Below, piece by piece: positions 42,581-51,087 of a stretch of 64,000 nucleotides of DNA. Each line of letters starts with the position of its first letter. Within the stretch, counting starts at the first letter, position 1. Location: positions 124,001-188,000 of the forward strand of contig CALVED010000003.1 in NCBI GenBank assembly GCA_944326485.1, read 5' to 3'. The notes under the pieces were generated by a model. The model was not told where the DNA came from. It was given only the letters and a program-made list of their open reading frames with translations, and did not search any database. Source of the stretch: Candidatus Gastranaerophilales bacterium. GTDB taxonomy: Bacteria > Cyanobacteriota > Vampirovibrionia > Gastranaerophilales > Gastranaerophilaceae. The position numbers and the translations under genes are program-made.

Positions 42581-43954
42581 ATGTTAAAAATTTCTCAATT
42601 TAATAATATTAATTTTCCAATAACTGAACAAAAGAAATGCAAAGAATTATCAACTAATACAATTCAGAGCAAAGAAGAAAAACAAAATTTTGTTCAATAT
42701 TCTGCTGAAAATCTAAAAGCATACATACCTTCTTTTTCTGCAAAGCAAAAAGAAACAAATAACACGAATAATATACCTTCAAGAAATCAACAAATAAGAA
42801 CAATTAAATCAAAATTAGACAAAAATTCACAACTTTTGCTAAATAGATTAGAGCAAAATGGAATATTAGATGATAATAACTCTAACGACGGTTCAACGGT
42901 TCTTGACAATTTATACAAAATAGCAACAGAACCAAGAATAAGAGGTCTTTCTGATACATTGATAATAACTGAAGTTTTAAAAGCATTAGATAATCCATTT
43001 TCTATTACACAAAAATTTGGAGATATTCCTGAAAATGTAGCTAAGGCAATTGAACAAGAAACAGGAGAAATAATACCTGAAAAAGCAAAAAACGTAGTTT
43101 CATCTTCTTGTGTAGTTGCAAGTATGGAATTTAATCTTGCAAGCAAAAAACCGGCGGAATTTGTAAGATTTGCACAAGGATTATCAAGTAATAATTACTC
43201 TGTAACTAAAAACATTAAAATGTCTGATATTTCAAGCGGAGTAGCAGAAGGGTTATGGAAGCTTAGAGAATTTAATACAGAAAGTGAACTTAATAATTGG
43301 GAAGATATAACAATAAAATTAAAACCAGATAGAAATGCAATTGTAAGAGCTCGTGTTCAAACATCCTATAAAGATCCAAATGAACGTTCTTGCATTGATG
43401 TTTTAATTCAATCAGCATTGCTGAATTTAGGTTCACAAAATACATATGATGCAATCATAGATGAAAGAACAGGTAAATTTAATCCGGATAAAAGCGGTTT
43501 AACAGATTTCGAAAAAACATTTGTTGAAGAAGTTGTATTCGAAAATCCGAAAATTTCTGTTGTATATCAAAACTTAGATGAAAATGGATATTTAACAGGT
43601 TATAATTGTGAACCGCAAGAAACAAAGCAACATATATTAAAATCTTTAGAATTAGGCCAAAATGTAATTGTGGGATATACACATCTTGACGAAAATAACA
43701 AAGTTGATGGTGGTCATGAAATAACAATAATTGGCTATGAAAAAGACGAAAATGGCAAAGGCTTCTTTATTTGTAATGATACAGATGATAATAAAGATGC
43801 ACCTGTAAGTATAAGTGAAGAAACTTTATTACCATTGATTCACCATGCCGGTATTTCAAAAGAAGCACTAAATCAAAATGATTACATTGTTGAACCTTGG
43901 CGTGAATATTTAGAACAAATAAAAAAAGATTTTACTAATAATAAAGCAGCATAA
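42581..43954 (+). CDS. Candidate papain-like cysteine peptidase
   Basis: 457 residues; no family recognised with confidence. The C-terminal half shows a possible papain-type triad: Cys in S-S-S-C-V-V-A-S-M-E-F near residue 177, His in G-G-H-E-I-T-I-I-G-Y near residue 387, and Asn/Asp in I-C-N-D-T-D-D near residue 408, with the H-x-I-x-I-x-G-Y context typical of C1/C39-like folds. The first 75 residues are polar and contain P-S-F-S-A-K, the clade-type N-terminal motif, with no conventional signal peptide. AGAAGG lies 13 nt before the ATG. It sits between radical SAM paralogue 5 and the PTEPT-repeat gene. Confidence 0.55.
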   Translation: MLKISQFNNINFPITEQKKCKELSTNTIQSKEEKQNFVQYSAENLKAYIPSFSAKQKETNNTNNIPSRNQQIRTIKSKLDKNSQLLLNRLEQNGILDDNNSNDGSTVLDNLYKIATEPRIRGLSDTLIITEVLKALDNPFSITQKFGDIPENVAKAIEQETGEIIPEKAKNVVSSSCVVASMEFNLASKKPAEFVRFAQGLSSNNYSVTKNIKMSDISSGVAEGLWKLREFNTESELNNWEDITIKLKPDRNAIVRARVQTSYKDPNERSCIDVLIQSALLNLGSQNTYDAIIDERTGKFNPDKSGLTDFEKTFVEEVVFENPKISVVYQNLDENGYLTGYNCEPQETKQHILKSLELGQNVIVGYTHLDENNKVDGGHEITIIGYEKDENGKGFFICNDTDDNKDAPVSISEETLLPLIHHAGISKEALNQNDYIVEPWREYLEQIKKDFTNNKAA

Positions 43955-44022
43955 TTAATATTTAAAATTTTTAGCTGTCATATTTATGCATTGTCTGAGA
44001 AATTTAATATAATTTCGTACTT

Positions 44023-44190
44023 TGTAAACGAGTCATTCTTGCTAACAAAATTTTATCATTGGGAAACATTATTCTTTTTTCACTATGGATGCACACTCAC
44101 TTAAAAATAATGTTTTTAGTTTGTCTTATAAAATTCCACAGAAATAAATTATGAGTAAATTTTTCAGTCTTTTTAGACGTTTATTTTTTC
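44023..44190 (+). repeat. Degenerate intergenic repeat, copy 2
   Basis: The partner of 31062-31235. It keeps ACTTTGTAAACGAG at its start, CTAACAAAA, CTATGGATGCA, CTCACT and GTTTTTAGTT in the same order, but the second half of the initial hairpin has decayed. It occupies most of the 360-bp spacer between the candidate peptidase and the PTEPT gene; the rest holds an ATAAGTT/AACTTAT palindrome (44249-44262) and a terminator. Confidence 0.5.
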
Positions 44191-44262
44191 ACAATATAAA
44201 ACAATATAATTTTAAAATATATACCCCTATTTTAATTATTTAACTAAAATAAGTTAACTTAT

Positions 44263-44292
44263 AAAAAAGGAGGCTATAAACCTCCTTTTTAT
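44263..44292. terminator. Terminator of the PTEPT-repeat gene
   Basis: AAAAAGGAGG pairs with CCTCCTTTTT around a 7-nt loop, 23 nt after the minus-strand stop. The symmetric A/T flanks allow use on both strands. Confidence 0.8.
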
Positions 44293-44314
44293 CTTTAATT
44301 ATTATATATTATTT

Positions 44315-47257
44315 TTATACATATACATCAATGGAATCTATATTTGCTTTTTTAGAATTTCCCATTTTAGATAATATATAAGATGTTAATTTAGAAGCCA
44401 TTGTTGTTTTTTGTTGTGAAGACTCAGTTGATGAAGCCGAACTATAACTATTAGTCTGTGACAATAATTCTGGTTCATCCTCTTTTTCAGGAGTTTCTAC
44501 TGGAGTTTCATCACAAGTTGGCTCATCTGGCTCGGTTGGTTTTGTTGGCTCATCTGGCTCGGTTGGTTTTGTTGGCTCATCTGGCTCGGTTGGTTTTGTT
44601 GGCTCAGTCGGCTCAGTTGGTTTTGTTGGCTCAGTCGGCTCTGTTGGCTTTGTCGGTTCTGTTGGCTCAGTCGGTTTTGTTGGTTCATCCGGCTCAGTCG
44701 GAGCTGTTGGTTCTGTTGGTTCTGTTGAGCCAGTTGGAAGAGTTGGTTCTGTTTCACCAGTTGGCTCTTGAGTTGGAACAGTTGGACAAGTCGGCTCTGT
44801 TGGTTCAGTAGGTTCTGTTGGTTCCGTTGGTTCTGTTGATTCCGTTGGTTCAGTCGGAGCTGTAGGTTCAGTCGGAGCTGTAGGACCAGTTGGAGCAGTT
44901 GGCGTTGTTGGTTCCGTTGGCTCAGTTGGAAGAGTTGGTTCTGTTTCACCAGTTGGTTCTTGAGTTGGATTTGTTGGACAAGTTGGTTCTGTTGGTTCCG
45001 TTGGTTCTGTTGGTTCAGTCGGACCAGTTGGTGTTGTTGGAGTTGTTGGTTCTGTTGGATCTGTCGGTTCAACAGGATCAACTTCTGAGCCACCCTCCGT
45101 AGGTCTTATAGTTGGGTCTGTCGGTTCTGTTGGAACAGTTGGAGTCGTTGGTTCCGTTGGAGTCGTTGGCTCTGTTGGTATTGTTGGAAGAGTTGGTTCT
45201 GTTTCTTTTGTTGGCTCTTCAGTAGGAACAGTCGGACAAGTTGGTTCTGTTGGAGTCGTTGGCTCTGTTGGAGTTGTCGGCTCAGTCGGTCTTGTTGGCT
45301 CAGTCGGTCTTGTTGGCTCAGTCGGTCTTGTTGGCTCAGTCGGCTTTGTTGGCTCTGTTGGAGTCGTTGGCTCAGTCGGTCTTGTCGGCTCAGTCGGTCT
45401 TGTTGGCTCAGTCGGTCTTGTTGGCTCAGTCGGCTTTGTTGGCTCTGTTGGAGTCGTTGGCTCAGTCGGTCTTGTCGGCTCAGTCGGCTTTGTTGGCTCT
45501 GTTGGAGTTGTTGGCTCTGTTGGTCTTGTCGGCTCAGTCGGTCTTGTTGGTTCAGTTGGTTTTGTTGGTTCAGCTGGTTTTGTTGGTTCAGCTGGTTTTG
45601 TTGGACATTCATAAGGTCTTAATGTAGCACATTCATTAATTCTATAATTAAACTGAGGTAAGTTTAATTTAACTCCATCTTCAAACCTTGAAGCTCCATT
45701 TTCATCAACAAAAGAATATGTCATTAATCTATTAATATTAATTGTGGAGTGTTGAAGAATTTCATCTAAAGTTTTACCTTCAGTATCATAATCTTTATCA
45801 ACATCAAACACACCATAATTATGAATACCATTTTTGTCTTCATACTCTGTTGCGAATATATCTAAATTTGCATATACAACTTGTTGTAATATTTGTGCTG
45901 CAAACTCATCTACATAATTAACATCTTTATTTAATACTAATTCACCATCAACAACAACAGCAAACCTGCCGTTTCCATCCGGAGAATTATAGAATTGAAG
46001 AACATCTGCCAACTTAAATACTTGACCTTCTTCCATCAATCCATCTTCATTATCATTATCAACAATTGAAATAGATAAATCATTTTGTCCATCTACTACG
46101 GCAGATGGAGAAATTTGATAAACAATACCGTCTCTATTTCCAGAGTCAACATCAGCATTTTGTGCTGCAGTTCTTAATGTTGTAACAGTAGGAAGAGAAA
46201 TGCCTAATAATTCTTTATCTGTATTTTCATCAAGAGTTCTATTTAAATCATTTATATTAGCTGTATCAATAATATCATTAAAATTCATTTCATCTAAGAT
46301 GTATTCAAATTCAGCTGCATTTTCCGGAGAATTAACAACAGCATATACAATATCTCTATATGCTTCATCTGAAATATCTTTACCATACATACCATAAATC
46401 ATATCAGAGAATGATGAATATTCACCGTCTAACAACTCACCGCCATCTTTAATTACACTGGCAGAATTAGAAGAAGGTGTATATTGAGATGAAGAATTTA
46501 TAAATGAAACATTATCAGGTTCTTCGCCCTGAACTTGGTAAACAATAGAAGTAGGCATTGTTAATAATCTTGTATCTAAAGATTCATCACTACTAGTAGA
46601 ACCTTTATATAAATCAAGCCCGCTTATTTTTTCATAACTTCTTGCTTTGTCACCCATTTCTTGATGAATATATTCAGCTAAAGATGGATTTGCTTGAATG
46701 ATTTCATCAATAATTTTATTTTTTATAGCTGATTTTTCATCTTCATCATAAGATTCTAAAGCATCTGAATATACTTTTGAAATTATCTCATTTAAAGTAT
46801 TACCACCGGTCGAATCATCTGAAGCATTTTCCGTAATAGTTACAATAATAGTTCCTTCATCGTTTCTTGGTAATTCTTCATTTGGATACAATATAACTTC
46901 ACCATCAGAATTTGTAAAATAAAATTCACTTACAGGAATAGAAAATAGAGAAACATCTGCTAATACTGTTTTATCAATACGTCCTGAATCTTTTAATGCA
47001 TCAGCTTGGGCAGCTATATCTTCAGCTGATTGAGCTGCTGACTGAGAATCAACAATAGAAGCATTTTGATTTGCATTATTTGTATTTACACAACTTACCA
47101 TTGGAACTGTCATTAAAGCTGCAGTACCAAGCAATGCTGCTCTTTTTGCTGTATCTTTCTTCCCTTCAAAAGACACATTGCTTTTTTCTTTATTTATATT
47201 TGCTTTCTCTATTTTTTTATAGTTGTAAATGTTCGGTGTAATATTGCTTATTCTCAT
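44315..47257 (-). CDS. Large PTEPT-repeat surface-type protein
   Basis: 980 residues. Residues 1-60: polar leader with N-V-S-F-E-G-K-K, then a hydrophobic stretch ending A-L-M-T-V-P-M-V-S-C, which could be a lipobox (V-S-C). Residues about 60-550: acidic and globular-looking, with no family I recognise. Residues about 551-914: P-T-E-P-T-[KRT] hexapeptides, with three higher-order blocks containing C-P-T-x-P-T and E-T-E-P-T-L-P-T. Tail: Ser-rich, then a short basic segment, no LPxTG. Thr/Pro repeats of this type usually act as extended, often glycosylated, surface stalks; that role is inferred. AAGGAG precedes the ATG. Confidence 0.75.
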   Translation of the reverse strand: MRISNITPNIYNYKKIEKANINKEKSNVSFEGKKDTAKRAALLGTAALMTVPMVSCVNTNNANQNASIVDSQSAAQSAEDIAAQADALKDSGRIDKTVLADVSLFSIPVSEFYFTNSDGEVILYPNEELPRNDEGTIIVTITENASDDSTGGNTLNEIISKVYSDALESYDEDEKSAIKNKIIDEIIQANPSLAEYIHQEMGDKARSYEKISGLDLYKGSTSSDESLDTRLLTMPTSIVYQVQGEEPDNVSFINSSSQYTPSSNSASVIKDGGELLDGEYSSFSDMIYGMYGKDISDEAYRDIVYAVVNSPENAAEFEYILDEMNFNDIIDTANINDLNRTLDENTDKELLGISLPTVTTLRTAAQNADVDSGNRDGIVYQISPSAVVDGQNDLSISIVDNDNEDGLMEEGQVFKLADVLQFYNSPDGNGRFAVVVDGELVLNKDVNYVDEFAAQILQQVVYANLDIFATEYEDKNGIHNYGVFDVDKDYDTEGKTLDEILQHSTININRLMTYSFVDENGASRFEDGVKLNLPQFNYRINECATLRPYECPTKPAEPTKPAEPTKPTEPTRPTEPTRPTEPTTPTEPTKPTEPTRPTEPTTPTEPTKPTEPTRPTEPTRPTEPTRPTEPTTPTEPTKPTEPTRPTEPTRPTEPTRPTEPTTPTEPTTPTEPTCPTVPTEEPTKETEPTLPTIPTEPTTPTEPTTPTVPTEPTDPTIRPTEGGSEVDPVEPTDPTEPTTPTTPTGPTEPTEPTEPTEPTCPTNPTQEPTGETEPTLPTEPTEPTTPTAPTGPTAPTEPTAPTEPTESTEPTEPTEPTEPTEPTCPTVPTQEPTGETEPTLPTGSTEPTEPTAPTEPDEPTKPTEPTEPTKPTEPTEPTKPTEPTEPTKPTEPDEPTKPTEPDEPTKPTEPDEPTCDETPVETPEKEDEPELLSQTNSYSSASSTESSQQKTTMASKLTSYILSKMGNSKKANIDSIDVYV
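44512..45607 (-). repeat. 18-bp coding tandem repeat (PTEPT hexapeptides)
   Basis: About 1.1 kb of near-perfect 18-bp units inside the surface-type gene, coding P-T-E-P-T plus Lys, Arg or Thr. Three longer blocks with the C-P-T and E-T-E-P-T-L-P-T variants are spaced through it, so it grew by both unit slippage and segmental duplication. Copy number is likely to vary between strains. Confidence 0.93.
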
Positions 47258-47284
47258 ATAAAGTTACTCCTTATAGTAAAATTA

Positions 47285-47300
47285 TCTTACAAACGTAAGA
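47285..47300. promoter_or_regulatory. Inverted repeat upstream of the PTEPT gene
   Basis: TCTTAC-AAAC-GTAAGA, a 6-bp inverted repeat, lies 28 nt before the start codon and overlaps a weak GATAAT -10 candidate on the minus strand. It could be an operator; the evidence is only symmetry and position. Confidence 0.25.
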
Positions 47301-47431
47301 CATCTGAAAGTAAAAATTTGCGTTATTTAAGGTTTTATAAAATTTATTTTTACAAATTTTAACAAATTAAATTATTTATATAACTTGTATTTACTAAGAA
47401 ATAACATTAAAATAAAAAAAGAGTTTACACT

Positions 47432-47656
47432 ATGGGGAAATCAAAAAAAAGAATTTTTAATAGAAATACAGATGAAAAAGGTCTTATTTTAAAAAGAGAT
47501 GAGGTTGTTTCACTTGTTTTACATGCAATTAAATCAAATAATATAAATGAAGATATTTCTAAATATATAAGTTTGTTTGGAATTACAACAGAAGAACTGT
47601 TAGAAGAAGGTGCCGACTTTGAAGAGGTATCAGCAGTCAAGCACCTTTTTATTTAA
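47432..47656 (+). CDS. Small hypothetical protein
   Basis: 74 residues, not recognised. It begins M-G-K-S-K-K-R with a basic N-terminus, followed by two or three amphipathic helices (D-E-V-V-S-L-V-L-H-A-I and T-T-E-E-L-L-E-E-G). It has no Cys and no signal peptide. The ribosome site is weak (AAGAG about 9 nt upstream). It is alone on the plus strand between the divergent PTEPT gene and the convergent hisS, and a minus-strand frame covers the same bases; the helix-friendly, Lys/Glu-rich composition makes the plus frame the better choice. Confidence 0.5.
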   Translation: MGKSKKRIFNRNTDEKGLILKRDEVVSLVLHAIKSNNINEDISKYISLFGITTEELLEEGADFEEVSAVKHLFI

Positions 47657-47673
47657 AACAGTTAATCAACTTA

Positions 47674-48897
47674 TTATCTATTTAAATTTTCAAGTAACAC
47701 TCTTTCTTGTTCTGAAGTTTCAAGATTTTTAATAGTAATATAATTATTCTTTATTTCATCTTCACCTAATATAATAGCCTTTTTAGCAATTTTAGATGCT
47801 TTTTCAAGCTGTTTAGAGAATTTCCTGCAAGTATAATCAAATTCAACACTATAACCATTTTCTCTTAACTTTGAAGCGAGTTTAACAGCTTCAACAGAAT
47901 TATCAGAAACAACAAAATAATCTATTTTAGAAGGTTCTAATTGAGGAATTAGAGAGTTAAGTCTTTCAACGCCCATTGCCCATCCTACTGCAGGTGTATG
48001 CGGACCTCCAAGAGTTTCAACTAAACCATCATAACGGCCACCACCACATACGGCATTTTGTGATCCTAAATTATTTGATTTTATCTCAAATACTGTTTTA
48101 GTATAATAATCAAGACCTCTCACTAAAAATGTATTTTCAACATATTTAATATTTAATGCATCTAAATACATTTTAAGTTTTGTATAATGATCTGAACATT
48201 CAGGACATAGTTTAATTCCGGAAACTTTTTCCTTTAAATTATATTCTTCAAAAAGTTTATTACAATTTTCATTTTTACAATCAAGAATTCTTAACGGATT
48301 TTTTTCATATCTGCTTTTACAGTCATCACACAAATTATCGAGAAATGGTAAAATTGCCTCTTTTAATCTTTCTTTATATTCTTTTCTACATACACTGCAA
48401 CCAAGAGAATTTATTTCAACAATCAAATCACTTAAACCAATTCTCTTTAGAAATTCTGTAGCAAGTAAAATACACTCTGCATCAGCAGACGCATCTTGAA
48501 TACCAAACATTTCAACACCTATTTGATGAAATTGTCTTTGTCTGCCAGCTTGAGGTCTTTCATATCTAAACATTGGCCCTTTATACCATAATTTAACAGG
48601 GGGACTTTCTCTGAACATACTATGTTCTAAATACGCTCTTACAACTCCTGCTGTATTCTCAGGTCTTAATGTTAGTGAACGATCACTTTTAACAAAAGTA
48701 TACATCTCTTTATTAACTATATCAGTTGTATCACCAACTCCTCTTTCAAATAATGCGGTATCTTCAAAAATAGGTGTTCTTATTTCCTTAAAATTTGCTT
48801 TTGAAAAAACATCGCTTGCTATTTTCTCAATATTTTGCCAATTTATAATTTCCGAAGGTAAAATATCTTTTGTTCCCTTTTGTGCTTTTATACTCAT
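47674..48897 (-). CDS. hisS: Histidyl-tRNA synthetase
   Basis: Class II synthetase of 407 residues. Motif 2 is in F-R-Y-E-R-P-Q-A-G-R-Q-R-Q-F-H-Q, the histidine-specific loops are R-G-L-D-Y-Y-T-K-T-V-F-E and G-G-G-R-Y-D-G-L, and motif 3 is G-W-A-M-G-V-E-R-L. The first ATG (48912) is less likely: GAGAGG sits 6 nt before the ATG at 48897, giving M-S-I-K-A-Q-K-G-T-K-D, the family's usual start. It is the last gene of a run rsgA-prenyl synthase-PAP2-kinase-hisS, 51 nt after the kinase stop. Confidence 0.96.
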   Translation of the reverse strand: MSIKAQKGTKDILPSEIINWQNIEKIASDVFSKANFKEIRTPIFEDTALFERGVGDTTDIVNKEMYTFVKSDRSLTLRPENTAGVVRAYLEHSMFRESPPVKLWYKGPMFRYERPQAGRQRQFHQIGVEMFGIQDASADAECILLATEFLKRIGLSDLIVEINSLGCSVCRKEYKERLKEAILPFLDNLCDDCKSRYEKNPLRILDCKNENCNKLFEEYNLKEKVSGIKLCPECSDHYTKLKMYLDALNIKYVENTFLVRGLDYYTKTVFEIKSNNLGSQNAVCGGGRYDGLVETLGGPHTPAVGWAMGVERLNSLIPQLEPSKIDYFVVSDNSVEAVKLASKLRENGYSVEFDYTCRKFSKQLEKASKIAKKAIILGEDEIKNNYITIKNLETSEQERVLLENLNR

Positions 48898-48948
48898 ACA
48901 TACCTCTCTCATTTGAAATTATATAATAAAAAAAATATACTTTACTAT

Positions 48949-50631
48949 TTAATTCTTATTTAATATTGGAATAGTAATAATAAATTCAGTGCCAACATTT
49001 TCTTTTGAAATAAAATTTATACTACCTTTGTGAAGTTCAATAATTTTTTTTGAAATAGAGAGTCCAAGACCAGTCCCAACTCCTATTTTTTTTGTAGTAA
49101 AACCAACATCAAATATTTTATTTTGAATTTCTAAAGGAATACCAACACCATTATCTTTAATCTTAACAATCAAATTACCTTCACGTACAATTGTGCTTAT
49201 TTCAATTATACCTTCTACATCTTTCTGGGCTATACTATGACAAGCATTCACTAATATGTTCATAAATACTTGATTTAACATATTTACACTACAATATACA
49301 GGAGGCAACTGAGAATAGTTTTTTACAACACGTATTTTATTTTTTAATTCATGAGTAATTAGTTTAAGAGTTAAATCTATTTCTTTGTTTATATCAGTTT
49401 TTTGAAATTCTGCTTCATCAAGTCTAACAAACCTTTTTAATGATTTAACAATATTTGAAATTCTATTAGATGCTTCTATATCAATATTATTTAAATCTTT
49501 TATAATATTAATTTGCTCAATTGTTAAATTATCACTATTAGTAATAATTCTTTTAATCAAGTTATTATTTGAATTAATTGAAGCCAGAGGAGTATTAATT
49601 TCGTGAGCAACACCAGATATAAGCTGACCTAAAGATGCCATTTTTTCAGAATTAATTAATTGTAATTGAGTTTCTTTAAGTTCATTTAATGTTTTTTGCA
49701 GTTTTTTATTTTTTTTATTTAATTGTGTAATTAACCCAGCTTGTATTATTGAGCTGGCGAGCTGAACGGAGATTGATTGCAAAATTTCTCGATTATCATC
49801 AATTGAAATTTTTTGTTTTGTAAAAGTAACAATGATTCCAAGCAGTCTATTTTTATTATAAACAGGGATAATAATACGAGTTGCACCATTTGATATAAAT
49901 CTGCTTGCATTAACATATTCTTTTAAACAAGAAGAAATAAAAATATCTTTATTTCTAATGTTTTGAACAACATCACTTTCATATTCACAAAATAAGTTTA
50001 TGTCAGATTTATCTGCAACAGAATATATAATTCTAAATCCATTTTTTTCTTTCATAGAAAAATAAGTTTTAAACGAACCCAATAAATTATGAATTTCTTC
50101 CAAGGCTGAAGATAAAATTGTTTCCATATCATTTGTTTCTCTTATTACAAGAGAAATTTTATTGATAATTCCCATTTTAAGAACTTGAGTTTGAGCATGT
50201 TCTTGCAACTTATAAAATTTTTTTGTAGATTCTTTAACTTCATTATATTTAGATTCAAGTTCATTATATTTTTTTATTAAATTAGATAAAGAATCTTCCT
50301 TTGTAATATCTTTAAAAATAACTACTTTATAATCAAAATAAGTAAATGAATATATATATAAATAAAGAAATTCACCGTTCGATTTTTGATATGAAGCAAT
50401 GGTATGGAAATTTTCTTTAGATTTTAACAATATATCAATGGGAGTAAGAGAAGTAATATTTTCAGAAGACAAAAAACAAAGATTAAAATTAAATTTTGTT
50501 TTAAATTTATCTAAAGTTTTAAAGTCTAAAAAAGTAGAAATAAATCTATTATTTTTGAAAATAATTTCATTATTTATTGAGAAAATACAAACAGCATCAG
50601 CGTAATTATCGAAAAAAGATAAATCCAGCAT
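48949..50631 (-). CDS. Cytosolic sensor histidine kinase (PAS-GAF-HisKA)
   Basis: 560 residues, with no membrane segment, so a soluble sensor. A PAS-like domain spans about 5-110, a coiled coil about 115-150, and a GAF domain about 155-305; a second coiled coil leads to the phospho-acceptor in S-G-V-A-H-E-I-N-T-P near residue 343. The ATPase has N-I-L-V-N-A-C-H (N box), D-N-G-V-G-I-P and G-T-G-L-G-L-S-I. No response regulator is adjacent; the only one in the window is at 21.9-22.6 kb. It starts 6 nt after the PAP2-like gene stop. Confidence 0.92.
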   Translation of the reverse strand: MLDLSFFDNYADAVCIFSINNEIIFKNNRFISTFLDFKTLDKFKTKFNFNLCFLSSENITSLTPIDILLKSKENFHTIASYQKSNGEFLYLYIYSFTYFDYKVVIFKDITKEDSLSNLIKKYNELESKYNEVKESTKKFYKLQEHAQTQVLKMGIINKISLVIRETNDMETILSSALEEIHNLLGSFKTYFSMKEKNGFRIIYSVADKSDINLFCEYESDVVQNIRNKDIFISSCLKEYVNASRFISNGATRIIIPVYNKNRLLGIIVTFTKQKISIDDNREILQSISVQLASSIIQAGLITQLNKKNKKLQKTLNELKETQLQLINSEKMASLGQLISGVAHEINTPLASINSNNNLIKRIITNSDNLTIEQINIIKDLNNIDIEASNRISNIVKSLKRFVRLDEAEFQKTDINKEIDLTLKLITHELKNKIRVVKNYSQLPPVYCSVNMLNQVFMNILVNACHSIAQKDVEGIIEISTIVREGNLIVKIKDNGVGIPLEIQNKIFDVGFTTKKIGVGTGLGLSISKKIIELHKGSINFISKENVGTEFIITIPILNKN

Positions 50632-50637
50632 TTTTAC

Positions 50638-51087
50638 CTATTGAAATAAATAATAATGATTAACATAAGCAATATAGATACCCAAAAGAGCACCAACAAA
50701 AACCTCAAATGGAGTATGTCCCAATAATTCTTTTAATCTTTCTGCTGGCATTTGACCATTAGCATAAAAATCATCTCTTATTTTATTAAGACAAGCAGCA
50801 ATTTTACCAGTAGAACGTCTTAAACCTGCCGCATCATACATAACAACTAATGCATAGCCTAATGCAATAGCAAATTCAACAGACTCAAAACCGCATATAA
50901 AGCCTACCGTAGTAGAAAGAGATACAACTCCTGCTGTATGTGCACTTGGCATTCCACCTGTAGTTGCTAAAACTTGAAAATCAACTTTTCTAGTTTTTAT
51001 TATATGACCTATAAATTTTAATAATTGTGCCACTATGGCAGACTCAATACCATTAACTATAATTTCATAACTTGTATTTAAGAACAT
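50638..51087 (-). CDS. Divergent PAP2 (DUF212/YuiD-type) membrane protein
   Basis: 149 residues with three to four hydrophobic helices. G-G-M-P-S-A-H-T-A matches the phosphatase S-x-H segment of the PAP2 fold, and L-G-H-T-P-F-E-V-F-V-G-A-L-L-G carries the later His, as in the DUF212 family. It overlaps the prenyl synthase by 10 nt, which suggests an isoprenoid-diphosphate or lipid-phosphate substrate, an inference from context only. Confidence 0.85.
   Translation of the reverse strand: MFLNTSYEIIVNGIESAIVAQLLKFIGHIIKTRKVDFQVLATTGGMPSAHTAGVVSLSTTVGFICGFESVEFAIALGYALVVMYDAAGLRRSTGKIAACLNKIRDDFYANGQMPAERLKELLGHTPFEVFVGALLGIYIAYVNHYYLFQ

Noticed and set aside
44512-45607. CRISPR-like array
   Set aside because: The periodic units are contiguous 18-bp coding repeats without unique spacers.
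44458-45627. Several long Leu/Gln-rich open frames on both strands inside the PTEPT tract
   Set aside because: They are frame shadows of the 18-bp repeats (a multiple of three keeps all frames open), with monotonous composition and no start signals.
47425-47640. Minus-strand 71-codon frame opposite the 74-residue gene
   Set aside because: It is rich in Ser/Phe/Ile from antisense Lys/Glu codons, has no ribosome site and is a mirror of the plus-strand frame.
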